From Coenobita brevimanus (Eukaryota > Arthropoda > Malacostraca > Decapoda > Coenobitidae): a stretch of 64,000 nucleotides of DNA. The notes beneath the pieces are model-generated. The model made no database searches. It saw only the letters and a program-made list of their open reading frames with translations, and had not been told where the DNA came from. How positions within the stretch are numbered: position 1 is the stretch's first letter; the number at the start of each line of letters is the position of its first letter. This document shows positions 46,742 to 58,605 of the stretch, piece after piece. The stretch covers positions 30,923,638-30,987,637 of the forward strand of contig CM064732.1 of NCBI GenBank assembly GCA_032717465.1, given 5' to 3'. The translations under genes were made by a program, and so were the position numbers.

Positions 46742-47245
46742 TCAAGCTCGTACTTTCCCGTGTCCATATTTATCGTACATATCCTTAAATTTGTGAATTG
46801 TTTTGGCACACACTATTTCATTCGGTAGTGCATTCCACTGATCAATTGCTCTGTTTGGGAAACTAAATTTCCTTACGTCTTTATCACCTCTCTTCTTATG
46901 CAGTTTTTTGCAGTGTCCTCTTGCTGATGCTTCCCCATAGGTTAAGTAATCATTTATGTCTATTTTCTCCTCCCATGATATGCATTTATAGAGCTTAATC
47001 ATGTCGCCTCTTTTCCTTCTCTCCAGTGTTGGTAGATTCATTTTATTTAGTCTTTCTTCGTAGCTTAGATCCCTTAAGCTTGGTACCCATCCTATTGTGG
47101 CCCATTGAACTTTTTCAATCTTGGCTATGTGTTTTTTGAGATGAGGGCTCCAGACTACTGATGCATACTCCAGGGTTGGTCTGAGGAATGATGTTATTAT
47201 CTTTCTTAGCATGTCTTCATTTATGTATGTGAAAGCTATTCTCAT
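46742..47245 (-). pseudogene. CR1-like ORF2 C-terminal region
   Basis: 167 residues: 'MLRKIITSFLRPTLEYASV' (thumb), 'ERLNKMNLPTLERRKRGDM' and 'FSFPNRAIDQWNALPNEIV' near the end, the usual closing block of this LINE type. Terminates 19 nt before the tandem tail region. Confidence 0.88.
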
Positions 47246-48311
47246 ATTTGCAAGCAGTGTACAGTATACATGTTCCGTACCTTCTCACTGATATGGTCAG
47301 CCGGAGATAGTCTGTTATTGATAATCACACCTAGGTCCTTCTCTCTTTCTGATGTGTGTAGGGTTTTATTTCCTAACGTATAATCCCAATCAGGTCTTTT
47401 TCCACTTTTACCAAACTTGATTACATGACACTTGTCAACACTGAATTCCATTTGCCATGTATTACTCCATTCATAAAGTTTATTTAATTCTTCTTGTAAC
47501 TCTTTACAAGAGTCTGTGTTTGTAATTCTCCTTTGTATTTTTGCATCATCTGCAAACATATTTAAATAGCTTTCATTTCCAGTGTTATTGTCTATATCAT
47601 TTATATACACTAAAAACATGATTGGTGCCAGCACTGAGCCCTGTGGTACTCCACTAGTCACTTCTTTCCATGATAAGCAATTTCCCCTTAGTAGGCTACT
47701 GTTCTCACTTCTCTTCTTATGAGGAAATCTTGCATCCAACAATACAGTTTGCCTCGAATTCCTCCTTGATGGTACAGTTTCCATAAAAGTCTTTGGTGTG
47801 GTACTGTGTCAAATGCTTTCTTGAAATCTAAATAGATACTGTCCACCCATCCTTCTCTTTCCTGTAATGTGTCTGTTACTCTGTCATAGTAGCTCAGCAG
47901 AGTAGTAACATATGATTTTCCTTTTCTGAAACCAAACTGTCTTTCTGTTAGTATATTGTGTTCTTCTTGGTGATTTACCCAAGCTTTTCTTATAAGCTTT
48001 TCTAATACCTTGCTTACAACACTGGTCAGTGATACTGGTCGGTAGTTAAGTGGATTTTGTCTATTCCCTTTCTTGAATAAGGGAACAATATTTGCTTTCT
48101 TCCAAATATCAGGTAGTTTTCCCTGACTCAAGGATTTCTTGAAAATTAAAAATAATGGTTTACTTAACTCCTTTGCACATTCACGTAGCACCCAACATGA
48201 AATTTCATCAGAACCATTTGCTTTTCCTTTGTATAATTTATTTAGCTCCTCCTGTATTTCTTTTTCTGATGTTTGTATATCTGGTAGTATGTGTGGGCAT
48301 GCATGTTCCAC
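47242..48311 (-). pseudogene. CR1-like reverse transcriptase
   Basis: Two overlapping minus frames. 47688-48311 has 'GKANGSDEISCWVLREC', 'NYRPVSLTSVVSKVLEKL' and motif A 'YLDFKKAFDTVPHQRLL'. 47242-47784 has motif B 'SGVPQGSVLAPIMFLVY', intact motif C 'MFADDAKI', and 'EREKDLGVIINNRLSPADH'. A frameshift lies between motifs A and B. Confidence 0.9.
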
Positions 48312-48364
48312 ATAATCCCTCTCAAATTTTTTTTCCTATGTAAAAACTGATCGGAAATTCTTGT

Positions 48365-48853
48365 TTAATGCTTCACAAATATCCTTCTCTTGTGTATATA
48401 TGATTCCATCGTCCGTAATGGATTGTATTTTATCTTTACTTTGGTTTTGCTTCTGATGTAGCTGTAAAATAGCTTTGGTTGATCACTACTTTTATTTATG
48501 ATATCCTCCTCAAACTGTTTTTGAGCTTCCCTCCTTATTCTTGTATAATCGTTTCTTGCCTGTTTGTAATTATTATATGCCCTTCCACTATTGTGTCTTC
48601 TGTATCTATTCCACAACAGATGTCTTTTTTTTTTTTTTTTTTTTTTTTTACATTCTGTATTGAACCATTTCTTTATTTTCTTTTCTGCTTCTTTGTGCTG
48701 TGGGATGTACTTCTGGACTCCTATTTCATAAAGTTCACAGAATTTTTTAAATATAGCATTTAAATCTTGTCCTCTAAGCTCCTTTTCCCAATCACTTTCT
48801 AAGAAGTACTTCTTTAGGTCATGATACTTTCCCTTTTTATAGTTTAGGCTCAT
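48365..48853 (-). pseudogene. CR1-like linker between endonuclease and RT
   Basis: 162 residues, Lys/Arg-rich ('KKWFNTECKK', 'LLWNRYRRHNSGRAYN', 'KQARNDYTRIRREAQKQF'). A run of about 22 A in coding sense (48629-48650) adds a poly-Lys stretch that looks like a homopolymer expansion. Same frame as the endonuclease, separated by one stop at 48944. Confidence 0.85.
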
Positions 48854-48943
48854 TTTGTAACTTTCGTTGCTGTTAACTATGTCATATGCAATCCTGAAGT
48901 TGCAATTTAGTACTGCATGGTCGCTTTTGCCGAATGGAGGGTG

Positions 48944-49657
48944 TTATATTAAATTGTCATTATCGTTTTCTTGCCTAGTAAATATGAGCTCTAGCATTGA
49001 GGGTACATCGAGTCCTCTTTTTCTGGTGCTTTCCCTTACATGTTGCGTTAGGAAAAACTCTTGTACGAGAACTAGGAGCTTTTGGTCCCAACAGCTTTCT
49101 TGTCTTATTATATCTAGAGTATTCCAATTTATATTTGTATTAAAATCTCTAGTTAGTATAATTCTTTCCGATTTCTCTTCCATTTTATGTAGTAATGCTC
49201 TCGAACTCTGAATTGTACTCTCTGCCAGGTCCTCATATTCGTCTTTTTCCCATGTGTTTGATGTGGGTGGCATGTACAAATTGGCTACAATTACTTTCCC
49301 TTCAGATGTATTGATCTCTACTGCAATCAGTTCTAATTGTGAGGGTATATCTAGTTCTATTTCTTTGACTTTTAGATTTTTCTTAGTTAATATAATTCCT
49401 TCTCCCTTTTTTAAGTTCCTATCTCTTCTCCATAAATTATATTCCTCTAAATTTAGGATGTCATTTGATATCCTTGGTGTTAATTTTGTTTCAGTTAGGC
49501 ATATTATATGTGATTCATTTTCTCTGACATAATCATTCATCTCTAACAATTTAGATACCATTCCATCCACATTTGAGTACATCAACTTAATAATCTTGTT
49601 TATATACTTGTCGTGATTTGGTTCTACTACCTTCCTCCTTTTTATTCCCTCCTGTTT
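48944..49657 (-). pseudogene. CR1-like endonuclease
   Basis: Frame continues upstream of 49585 to at least 49657. Motifs: 'LMYSNVDGMVSKLLEM' (Asn motif), 'SHIICLTETKLTP' (catalytic Glu), 'VIVANLYMPP', 'IILTRDFNTNINW' (GDFN altered to RDFN). The terminal 'GKSDHAVL' follows a stop codon at 48944. Confidence 0.88.
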
Positions 49658-50834
49658 ATGCTCACCTACCTTTCAGACTCCTGGTCATCCTCCTTTTGGG
49701 ACTTTGGCGAACGCTTTGCTATTGCACTTGACAAATCAAAGGCTTTCGATCAAGTCTGGCATAAATCTTTAACTTCCAAACTGCCCTCTTCCTGTTTCTA
49801 TCCTTCTATCTGTACCTTCATCGCTAGCTTCCTTTCTGGTCGTTCTATAGCCACTGTTGTAGACAGCCATCGTTCTTCTCCTAGATCTATCAACAGTGGT
49901 GTTCCTCAGGGCTCTGTCCTATCACCAACTCTCTTCCATTTATTCATCAATGACCTTCTAAGCTGTACAGCTAACCCTATCCACTCATTCGCTGATGACT
50001 CCACCCTTCGCCTTTCCATTCGGTTCCCGCAACGCCCATCTCAGCAGTTACTTCATCAAACAAGGGATGAGGCTATGGCACACCTAATGTCTGACTTGGC
50101 TCGTATCTCTGATTGGGGTAAAAATAACCTGGTTGTTTTTAATGCATCTAAGACTCAGTTCTTACACCTATCAACCCGACAAAATCTTCCACAGGTATAC
50201 CCACTAATGTTTAATAATATTCAGCTTAATCCTGCGTCATCCTTGAACATGCTTGGGGTTTCATTTACTCGGGACTTATCTTGGAAAGATCATATAACAT
50301 CTCTTGTAAAATCTGCTTCCAAGTGATTGGGCGTGCTAAGCCGGCTCTGTTCTTTCTTTACCCCTGCAGAATTGTTGACTCTATACAGGGGTTTTATTCG
50401 GCCCCTGTGTGGAATACAACTCTCATGTGTGGAGAGGCTCCCCACACACAGCTCTTCTCAATAGGGTGGAGTCAAAGGCTTTTCGTTTGATTAACTCTCC
50501 TCCTCTTACTGACTCCCTTCAACCTCTGTCTCTTCGCCGCACTGTTGCATCTTTATCTCTTTTCTGTCGCTATTTTAATGGTCACTGTTCCTCTGAACTG
50601 TCTGCATGCATCCCTCCACCTCTACGACGGGCATGTAGGACCCATCTAGCAGCAGACTCTCATCCCTTTTCTGTCCAACTCTCTAATGCAAGAGTTAATC
50701 GTGACTCCCAGTCCTTCATTTATGCAACAGGTCAACTCTGGAACTGTCTCCTTCTGTCTGCATTTCCTGCTGCCTATGATCTCCGGTCTTTCAAACGCAG
50801 TGTGTCCAGGCATCTCAAAATGATCAGATCTTGA
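49613..50834 (+). pseudogene. JOCK copy 2 RT and C-terminus
   Basis: Motif A 'FAIALDKSKAFDQVWH', motif B 'SGVPQGSVLSPTLF', intact motif C 'SFADDSTL' (49988-49999), 'LNMLGVSFTRDLSWKDHI'. A stop after 'SASK' at 50324 and frameshifts (frames 50281-50490 and 50409-50834) disrupt the end, which closes with 'SFIYATGQLWNCL' and 'SFKRSVSRHLK'. Residues before ~49658 in this frame belong to the host sequence. Confidence 0.88.
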
Positions 50835-50928
50835 ATTCGGCCCTCTGTTGTATTTTGTTTTTCTCTTGGAGGGAACTGTTATTGCGGGCTCGTGGCCTTT
50901 GGTTCCTTGTTCCTCGCATAAAAAAAAA
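49658..50928 (+). mobile_element. JOCK copy 2 (5'-truncated), inserted in CR1-like LINE
   Basis: Plus-strand copy of the element at 34102-37340, about nine-tenths identical by eye. It starts in RT just before 'LTYLSDSWSSSF' and ends with the shared 3' UTR 'gcgggctcgtggcctttgg' and a short A run (50919-50928). It separates the CR1-like ORF2 from its ORF1 side. Confidence 0.88.
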
Positions 50929-51544
50929 TTAAAGGATAATAACCTCGTATTTACGTTAATCGAAACAAGCTTGAGGGAAAGAACTCCATGACGACGGTGA
51001 AAAATCCTGTACTCAGGTCAAACTGAACTAAAGTTTGCTACATTTACATTAACAACTAATTATTATGTGGCGTGGTGTATGTGATACATGGTGTGCATGT
51101 GACAGTTGTAGTGTAACTGTACCTATGTGTAAAATTATATAATACAAAGTAATAGTGAATGAGGACGACGAGAGCAGATGAGAATAGGCGGCAGCATGCG
51201 GCAGAGACGATCAGCTGATCTGCACGGCAAAACTGCTACATCCGCCAACTGTACCTGTGAAATTAATCAGTGTGGAGCATCAATAGTGTCAATGCAACAA
51301 ACAGTTTGTATTAAGTTGCAATTACCCTCTGCCTAGTAGTCAATGCATACACAATGAAAAGTACGCTTCAGCTGAAAATTGAACTTACAGCCAAAGCATC
51401 ATACATTTGAGGTTGCCATTATTTCCTTATTGTGTAGATTATTAACCAGGAAACATTGTCCTTCAATTGCTCAAATCACTGGGGATGCCTGTAGTTTACT
51501 GGTTAAACCTGTATCTCTATTAACTGGAGAACAAGGTTTTCCCT
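50929..51544. other. No gene seen
   Basis: Sequence between JOCK copy 2 and the 5S-derived SINE; possibly the spacer or older DNA between the two halves of the CR1-like LINE. No frame or repeat recognised. Confidence 0.4.
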
Positions 51545-51735
51545 GGTTAAGCAACGTTGGGTCTGGTTAGTACTTGGATGGGTGACCGCCTGGGAACACC
51601 AGATGCTGTTGGCATCCCTGCTTGTAAAGTGGGGTTGGTGGAGGATTAGTGCCCCTCCCTGTAAAACAATTAACTCTAAGCCATTGGCCACCCCGTGTGG
51701 GATACATGGCGTCTGGCAATGAATGAATGAATGTT
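51545..51735 (+). mobile_element. 5S rRNA-derived SINE (SINE3-like)
   Basis: 51548-51617 matches the 3' half of 5S rRNA ('gttaagcaacgttgggtctg', 'gttagtacttggatgggtga', 'ccgcctgggaacacc', 'gctgttggcatccc'), covering the internal control region (box A, intermediate element, box C) used by TFIIIA/Pol III. A ~60-bp body follows, then the tail 'ccattggccaccccgtgtgg' and 'gatacatggcgtctggcaat' and (GAAT)n. The tail is that of RTE-3. The 5' half of 5S is missing, as expected for 5' truncation. A second tail is at 63946-64000. Confidence 0.85.
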
Positions 51736-51744
51736 TATGTACCA

Positions 51745-52365
51745 CTTTCGTACCTGCAATCCAATTACTCTGTAAAAAAATGTATTCTCCTCTGATCTTC
51801 CCTCATTTTTTGTTTTTGCTTCCTCCCTCGTCTCTTTCAGTAATTCCAGTTCCTCTTGTGTTAGGCATCTTTTTATCCATACATTTTTGAACTCCTCTTT
51901 TTCCATAAGATTCTTTGCATTTTTTAGTATCTCCTTCACGGTGGTTGCACTCTGGAAGGTTACCTTCAGGGGTCTTGACATGCTTCTCTCGTATTTCCCT
52001 AACCTTTTGTGTTCCTCTATGTCTTTACTACAGATTTCCTCTGATACTTCTTCCAATATGCTTATTACATTTGCCTTCTCCTTTCTGTCTCTTGAGATCT
52101 TGTTTTTTATTTCTTCCTCTTCTATAACAGTGATTACTATAGATTTGTTGATATCTACTGAATCTCTGACTGACTTAGGATTGTTTTGGATTATTCTTTT
52201 CACTTCCTTTTTGATGCTATTTTCTTTCACCCTTGTTTCTAAGGCTTTCTTTACTTTCACCATTTCAGCATAAGTGGTTTCCACATCATTTTTGTAGCTT
52301 TGCACAGCTTCATCCACCTGTGTTATCTTCTCCTCAATATCACTGCTCTGGCCTATCAGACACTA
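51745..52365 (-). pseudogene. CR1-like ORF1 (coiled coil plus RRM-like)
   Basis: Minus frame within 51745-52365: an N-terminal coiled coil ('SDIEEKITQVDEAVQSYKN'), a Lys/Glu-rich middle, and an RRM-like block ('RPLKVTFQSATTVKEILK', 'VWIKRCLTQEELEL') ending 'ENTFFYRVIGLQVRKWYI'. Such proteins bind LINE RNA. It is in the correct orientation and position to be ORF1 of the CR1-like ORF2 at 48944-49657. Cut at its 5' side by RTE-3. Confidence 0.75.
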
Positions 52366-52371
52366 ATGAAT

Positions 52372-54004
52372 TGTTGAAAATAGAAAATGGAAGTAATGCG
52401 AGTATAAGTGGCTGGGGGAATGGCTAGGAGAAAGAGGGATGTGAGAAGAGAGGAAGATATCGGTAGGATGGAAGTTGTGGAAGCAATGAAAAAAAAGTCA
52501 AAATGAGGAAAACCCCAGGAACTGATGGAGTGCGATGTGAAATGCTGAAGCATGGAGGAGGATTAGTAGTAGAATAAATATGGAAGATATGCAGATTGGC
52601 CTGGGAGGAAGGTAAAGTCCCGGAGGAATGGAAGTTAGGTATAATAATTCCCCTGTACAAAGGAAAAAAGGAAAAAGAAGATTGTGGGAATCATAGGGAC
52701 ATTTGTCTTCTTAGTGTAATAGGAAAAGTACAGGGTAGGATAGTTATTGATAGAGTTAGGGAAATAACAGAGGAATGAGTTAGAGGACAATAGGGAGGTT
52801 TTAGGAAGGGAAGAGGTTGTGTAGATCAGATATTCATTCTTAGGTCGTTAATGGAAGTTTCTAGAGAAGGGAAAGAAGTTGGATGCAGCCTTCATGAATT
52901 TGGAGAAAGCATATGACAAGATGGATAGACAAGGATTGTGGAAACTATTAGGAACATGTGGAGTAAATGGGACATTGTTGAATGGTGTGAAGAGTATGTA
53001 TGAGAGTGACAAGGCTGCAGTTCGTGTGGACAGTGAAGTGAGTAAATTTTTCTCTTTGAAGGTTGGGTTGAAACAGGGATGTGTCACGTCTCCATGGTTG
53101 TTTAATCTTTATATGTATGAGGTATAAAAGAGATACAAGATAGGGCAGTGGATGTTGGAGCAACCCTAATGAGAGAGGGCAGTGTGTGGAAACTCCTTGT
53201 ATTGTTGTTTGCAGATAATCCTGTGTTGTTAGGTGAAGACAAAGGAGAGCTGCAAGGCTCGGTGGATGAGTTGCGGAGAGTTTGTAAGAAACGGAATCTA
53301 GGGCGAATGTTGGGAAGAGTAGAGTTTTGATCTTCGAGAAAAATAAAGTCCCCGAATGTATGGTGAGGTTGGATGAGGAGGAAAGGGAAAATGTGAGTGC
53401 ATCTAAGAACTTGGGTAATGTGATGAGTAAGGATGGAAGTTTAGATGGTGAAGCGCTTGAAAGGGTACAACTAGGAAGAAAGGTTGCTGGTTCTTTGAAA
53501 ACAGTGGTAAGAAACAGGGAAGTAAGCGTGGAAGTGAAGAAGTTACTGCAGTGTTGTGATACCAACTCTAACGTATGGAAGTAAAGCTTGGACCTTGTTG
53601 GAGGGACACAAGTCAAGAGTGAGAGCAGTGAAAATGAGTTATTTGAAAGGAGCATGTCGAGTCACTTGGAGAGACAGACTGAAAAATGAAGAAGTGAAGG
53701 AACGTTGTGGTGTGGATGTGGATGTGATAGGAAGCATTAGGAGAAACACACTGAGGTTGTTTAGACATGCGGAGAGGATGGAGAGTGAGAGACTGATGAG
53801 GAGAGTGTATGTGAGTGGGTGGAGAGGGAGAGAGGGAGGGGGAGGCCAAGGTTGAGATGAAGAGATGGAGTGGAGAGGTATATGAGAGAGGGGGATGTGA
53901 GCTGGGACCATGGAAGTGAAATGGTGGAGAGCAGGGTGACGTGTAGGCGATTTGTTTGTGGTCACCCTGTACGGGATTATGACACCTGGCAATAGATAGA
54001 TAGA
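52372..54004 (+). mobile_element. RTE-3, copy 2 (RT to tail)
   Basis: Plus-strand copy beginning in RT and ending with 'cgatttgtttgtggtcaccc' and '...cacctggcaat' plus (AGAT)n at 53990-54004. It lies against the CR1-like ORF1 on the left and the foldback array on the right. Multiple frame changes and stops. Its tail and the SINE tail are the same sequence apart from a few substitutions. Confidence 0.87.
52440..53855 (+). pseudogene. RTE-3 copy 2 ORF2 (RT and C-terminus)
   Basis: 52596-52778 'WEEGKVPEEWKLGIIIPLYK' with 'GNHRDICLLSVIGKVQGRI'; 52879-53127 motif A 'FMNLEKAYDKMDRQGLW' (Asp replaced by Asn) and motif B 'VGLKQGCVTSPWLFNLY'; 53148-53330 motif C 'LLFADNPVLL' (second Asp replaced by Asn); 53556-53855 'VTWRDRLKNEEVKERCGVD', then 'RLFRHAERMESERLMRR'. 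Non-functional because both catalytic positions and the frame are damaged. Confidence 0.87.
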
Positions 54005-54230
54005 TAGGAAGTGAAAAGTAAACATAGGCAATGCAGTGCTGTTGCAACTCTCAGTCTTACCAAGCACATACCACCCACCTCCCTATACACTTAACTAAGT
54101 GCATAACGGTACTTGCAGCCTCCCCTCCCCTTTACAAAACAGAAACATTAAAACATATAAATTGCAGTAGTTTATCCACGGTAAACATAACCTGCGCCCT
54201 TCAGATTCCTTGTGCAAGCCACATTGAAAT

Positions 54231-54235
<5 letters not shown>

Positions 54236-54300
<65 letters not shown>
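54236..54300. repeat. (TA)n microsatellite inside foldback array
   Basis: About 32 TA units within the left X-Y arm. Confidence 0.95.
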
Positions 54301-54302
<2 letters not shown>

Positions 54303-54799
54303 TCAGCATTTTCAAAAATACTTAAGACACAGCATTCTACCTATCAAAAGGCACCTGTTCACTATAAGACACAACTATGTGAAATTTCATGAGTCTACAG
54401 TATAATGAATACTTTTTGAAGTCTGGCCCAGAAACAAAATGTCTACTCCCGGCCAGCTGCCCTGCTTGCCCAACACTATTGATCCCAATGATAACAATAC
54501 CCTCCTCTGATTCTGTCAGGTGGAGGGTAAAAAATGGTTCCCAAAACTGAGATAGTACTCTTGCAGAATACTCAACATCAGAACTATCATTACAGGCTTA
54601 AAAATTACTTTTTTTTTTTTTTTGAAAAACTACGGCACCAGTTAAGAATAAGACATAACTATGTGAAATTTCATGACTCTACGGTGAATACTTCATGAGA
54701 TTTGCTCTGGAAACGAAATCTCTATGCCCAGCCGCCCGTCTTTATGGATGGACACCAGTGATAACAATACCCTACTCTGACTGTCAGGTGGAGGGTAAA

Positions 54800-55010
54800 A
54801 ACCACCACCATCACTACAACCAGCACCGCCATCATCACCACAACCATTACCACCTTCATCATCATCATCATCATCATCTCCATCACCCCTACCACCATCA
54901 TCATTACCACAACCATCATCATTATCATCATCACAACCACCACCATCACCGTCATCACTGCTACCACCATCATCACCGTCATCACTACTACGATCATCGT
55001 CATCATCAAC
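54800..55010. repeat. Degenerate CAC/ATC trinucleotide tract
   Basis: About 210 bp of imperfect 'caccatcatcac' units. Open frames (His-rich plus, Asp/Gly- or Met/Val-rich minus) are artefacts of the repeat. Confidence 0.9.
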
Positions 55011-56464
55011 AACTGTTGCAACCCTCCATCTGACCAAGCACAACCCCCCCCCCTCCCTGCACACCTAACCATGCCCATATCTGTCCTCACCTCCCTCCCT
55101 GCATAACACAGAGAAAGCAAGTAACACTGAAATCTCAGAGAAAAATCATTATATTTTTTTTTACTTTTTCAGTATTTAAGAAACTACTTAAGACACAGCA
55201 TTCTACCTATCAAAAGGCACCATTTCACTGTAAGACACATACCTATGTGAATTTTCATGGCTCTATAGTGAATACTTTTTTATTTCTGGTTTCAGATTAC
55301 TTGCTCAGGTCGTATTGAAATCTCTAAGAAATATTGCATTAAAAAAAAAAACTTAATCTGCATTCTACCTAACAAAAGGCACCAGTTCACATTAAGACAC
55401 ATAACAGTGTGAAGTTTCATGACTCTATAGTTAATACTTCCTGAGACTGTTCCGGAAACGAAAAGCTCTATGACCAGCCGCCCAACTCATGGACGGACAC
55501 AACTGACAACAATACCCTCCTCTGACTTTGTCAGGTGGGGCATAAAAATTAAAATGGCTAACCTTTCTACGTATTACTAATTAAAAAAAAAAAGTAATTT
55601 TAGTAAAGGTTTCTAGGTATCAGCAACGGAAATTAAGTTTGACTTTCTGAATAAGGATTTTTTTTATCCTCCACCTGACAGAGTCAGAGGAGTGTGTTGT
55701 TATCTATGGGATCATGAAGTGTCCATCTGTAGAGATGGGCAGCAGGAAGACTGGCCGGGTGTAGAGATTTTGTTTCCAGTCTAGAACTCGTAAAGTGCAG
55801 TATTCACTACAGAGTCATGAAATATCACGCAGTTGTGTCTTACAGTGCACTGATGCCTTTTGACAACTAGAATGCTGTGTCTTAAGTAGTTTCCGTTACT
55901 TTTTTTTATTTTGTTGATAATGAAAGATTTTTAAAAATAATTACTTGTTTCCGGGCTAGGACCCAGAAATTAATATAGGTACATGCTTCAAACTCTCCAG
56001 GAATATGAGTTAATATGCCTCCTGGTGCCTTTTGGTAGTTCGAATTCCTTGAGATTATACAATTATGAAATTCCAAAAATATATAAAACTGATTATTTTA
56101 TTTTTTTTTTTCTATTAAAACTTTGCAAGTATTACATCTAGGAGGCAGAAACTGTACATGATAAATGATTATATGAATAGCTAATTATGTATGAAGTTTC
56201 ATGATTATGTAATAATAAAAAATAGTTGTTTAAAAGAAAAAAGCACGAGTCACAATTTCATTTAAGCTGCTCAAAACTTTATTATCATGGATAAACTACT
56301 GAAATACTTAAATTTTGATGTCTGTGTTACACGGGGGAGGGGGGTTGGGCCGTTATGCGCTGGGTTAGGTGTGCAGGGTGGTGGTGGAGGGGTATGTGCT
56401 TGGTCAGATGGAGATTAGCAACAGCGTTGCATTGCCTATTTTAAAATATCATGGGTAAACCTGT

Positions 56465-56840
56465 GTCCGACTGTTGTTACTATTCTGGCCAATGTTTTTC
56501 TGAACTCTGCTTATATTCCATTCCCATTATACTGGGCACTCAGCATCCACCTGGCTACACAGTCTGAACACTTTTGTGTCCAGCTGTCTAATGAAAGAGT
56601 TAACTGGTAATTAGTCTTTCCTTTGTACAACTGGTCATTTTAGGAACCGTTTTCTTCATTGTCATTTTCACTGCATATAACTTAAAGTATTTTTGAAGCA
56701 ATTATCCAGGCAGCTTGAAATGACAAGGCTTTGAATTTATCTTTTTTATTTATTTATTTCCTTTGGAGGGAAAAACGTTTATAGGCTCCCAGCCACTCCC
56801 TTTCTTTGTCCCCCCTCAAAAAAAAAAAAAAAAAAAAAAA
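56465..56840 (+). mobile_element. JOCK copy 3: old 3' end
   Basis: Diverged plus-strand relative of the JOCK 3' end: 'tctaatgaaagagttaactg' (compare 'tctaatgcaagagttaatcg' at 50681), 'acaactggtcatttta', 'ctttggagggaaa', 'aggctcccagccactccc' and a 23-A tail (56818-56840). Coding capacity is gone. Confidence 0.7.
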
Positions 56841-57318
<478 letters not shown>

Positions 57319-57419
57319 CAATTTCAAGGACTAAGGATCACATAACAAAGAAATTAAAATGTGAATAATGTCTAGAAAATCTATAATTAATTTAATATCT
57401 TCTTTCGTCCACTGTTAAT

Positions 57420-58605
<1,186 letters not shown>

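Larger units (their letters stand above)
46696..49657 (-). mobile_element. CR1-like LINE, ORF2 part
   Basis: Minus-strand ORF2 from endonuclease (49657-48944) through linker (48853-48365), RT (48311-47242) and C-terminus (47245-46742). It ends with two tandem copies of 'caattaggtaagaa' at 46696-46723. Short tandem 3' repeats instead of poly(A) are typical of CR1/L2-type elements. Three frameshifts and one stop; dead. JOCK copy 2 is inserted at its upstream side (~49658). Confidence 0.87.
54018..56445. mobile_element. Foldback array: repeated modules X and Y in both orientations
   Basis: Module X ('caatgcagtgctgttgcaac', 'accaagcacatacc', 'cagtagtttatcca') is at 54020-54190, again at 55012-55130, and inverted at 56275-56445. 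Module Y ('gacacagcattctacctatc', 'aaaaggcacc', 'gtgaaatttcatgactcta', 'ctctgactttgtcaggtgg') is at 54320-54540, 54640-54800, 55190-55270 and 55360-55550, and inverted at 55660-55890. X-Y order on the left mirrors Y-X on the right. No coding frame. Resembles a foldback transposon with internally duplicated arms. Confidence 0.75.

Noticed and set aside
51548..51617. Functional 5S rRNA gene
   Set aside because: Only the 3' half is present, it is fused to a SINE body and LINE tail, and no T-run terminator follows the 5S end.
53613..54067. Ser/Pro-rich minus frames of ~140 residues
   Set aside because: Antisense shadow of the RTE-3 C-terminus.
54693..55120. Asp/Gly-rich or His-rich proteins
   Set aside because: These are translations of the CAC/ATC trinucleotide repeat within the foldback array.
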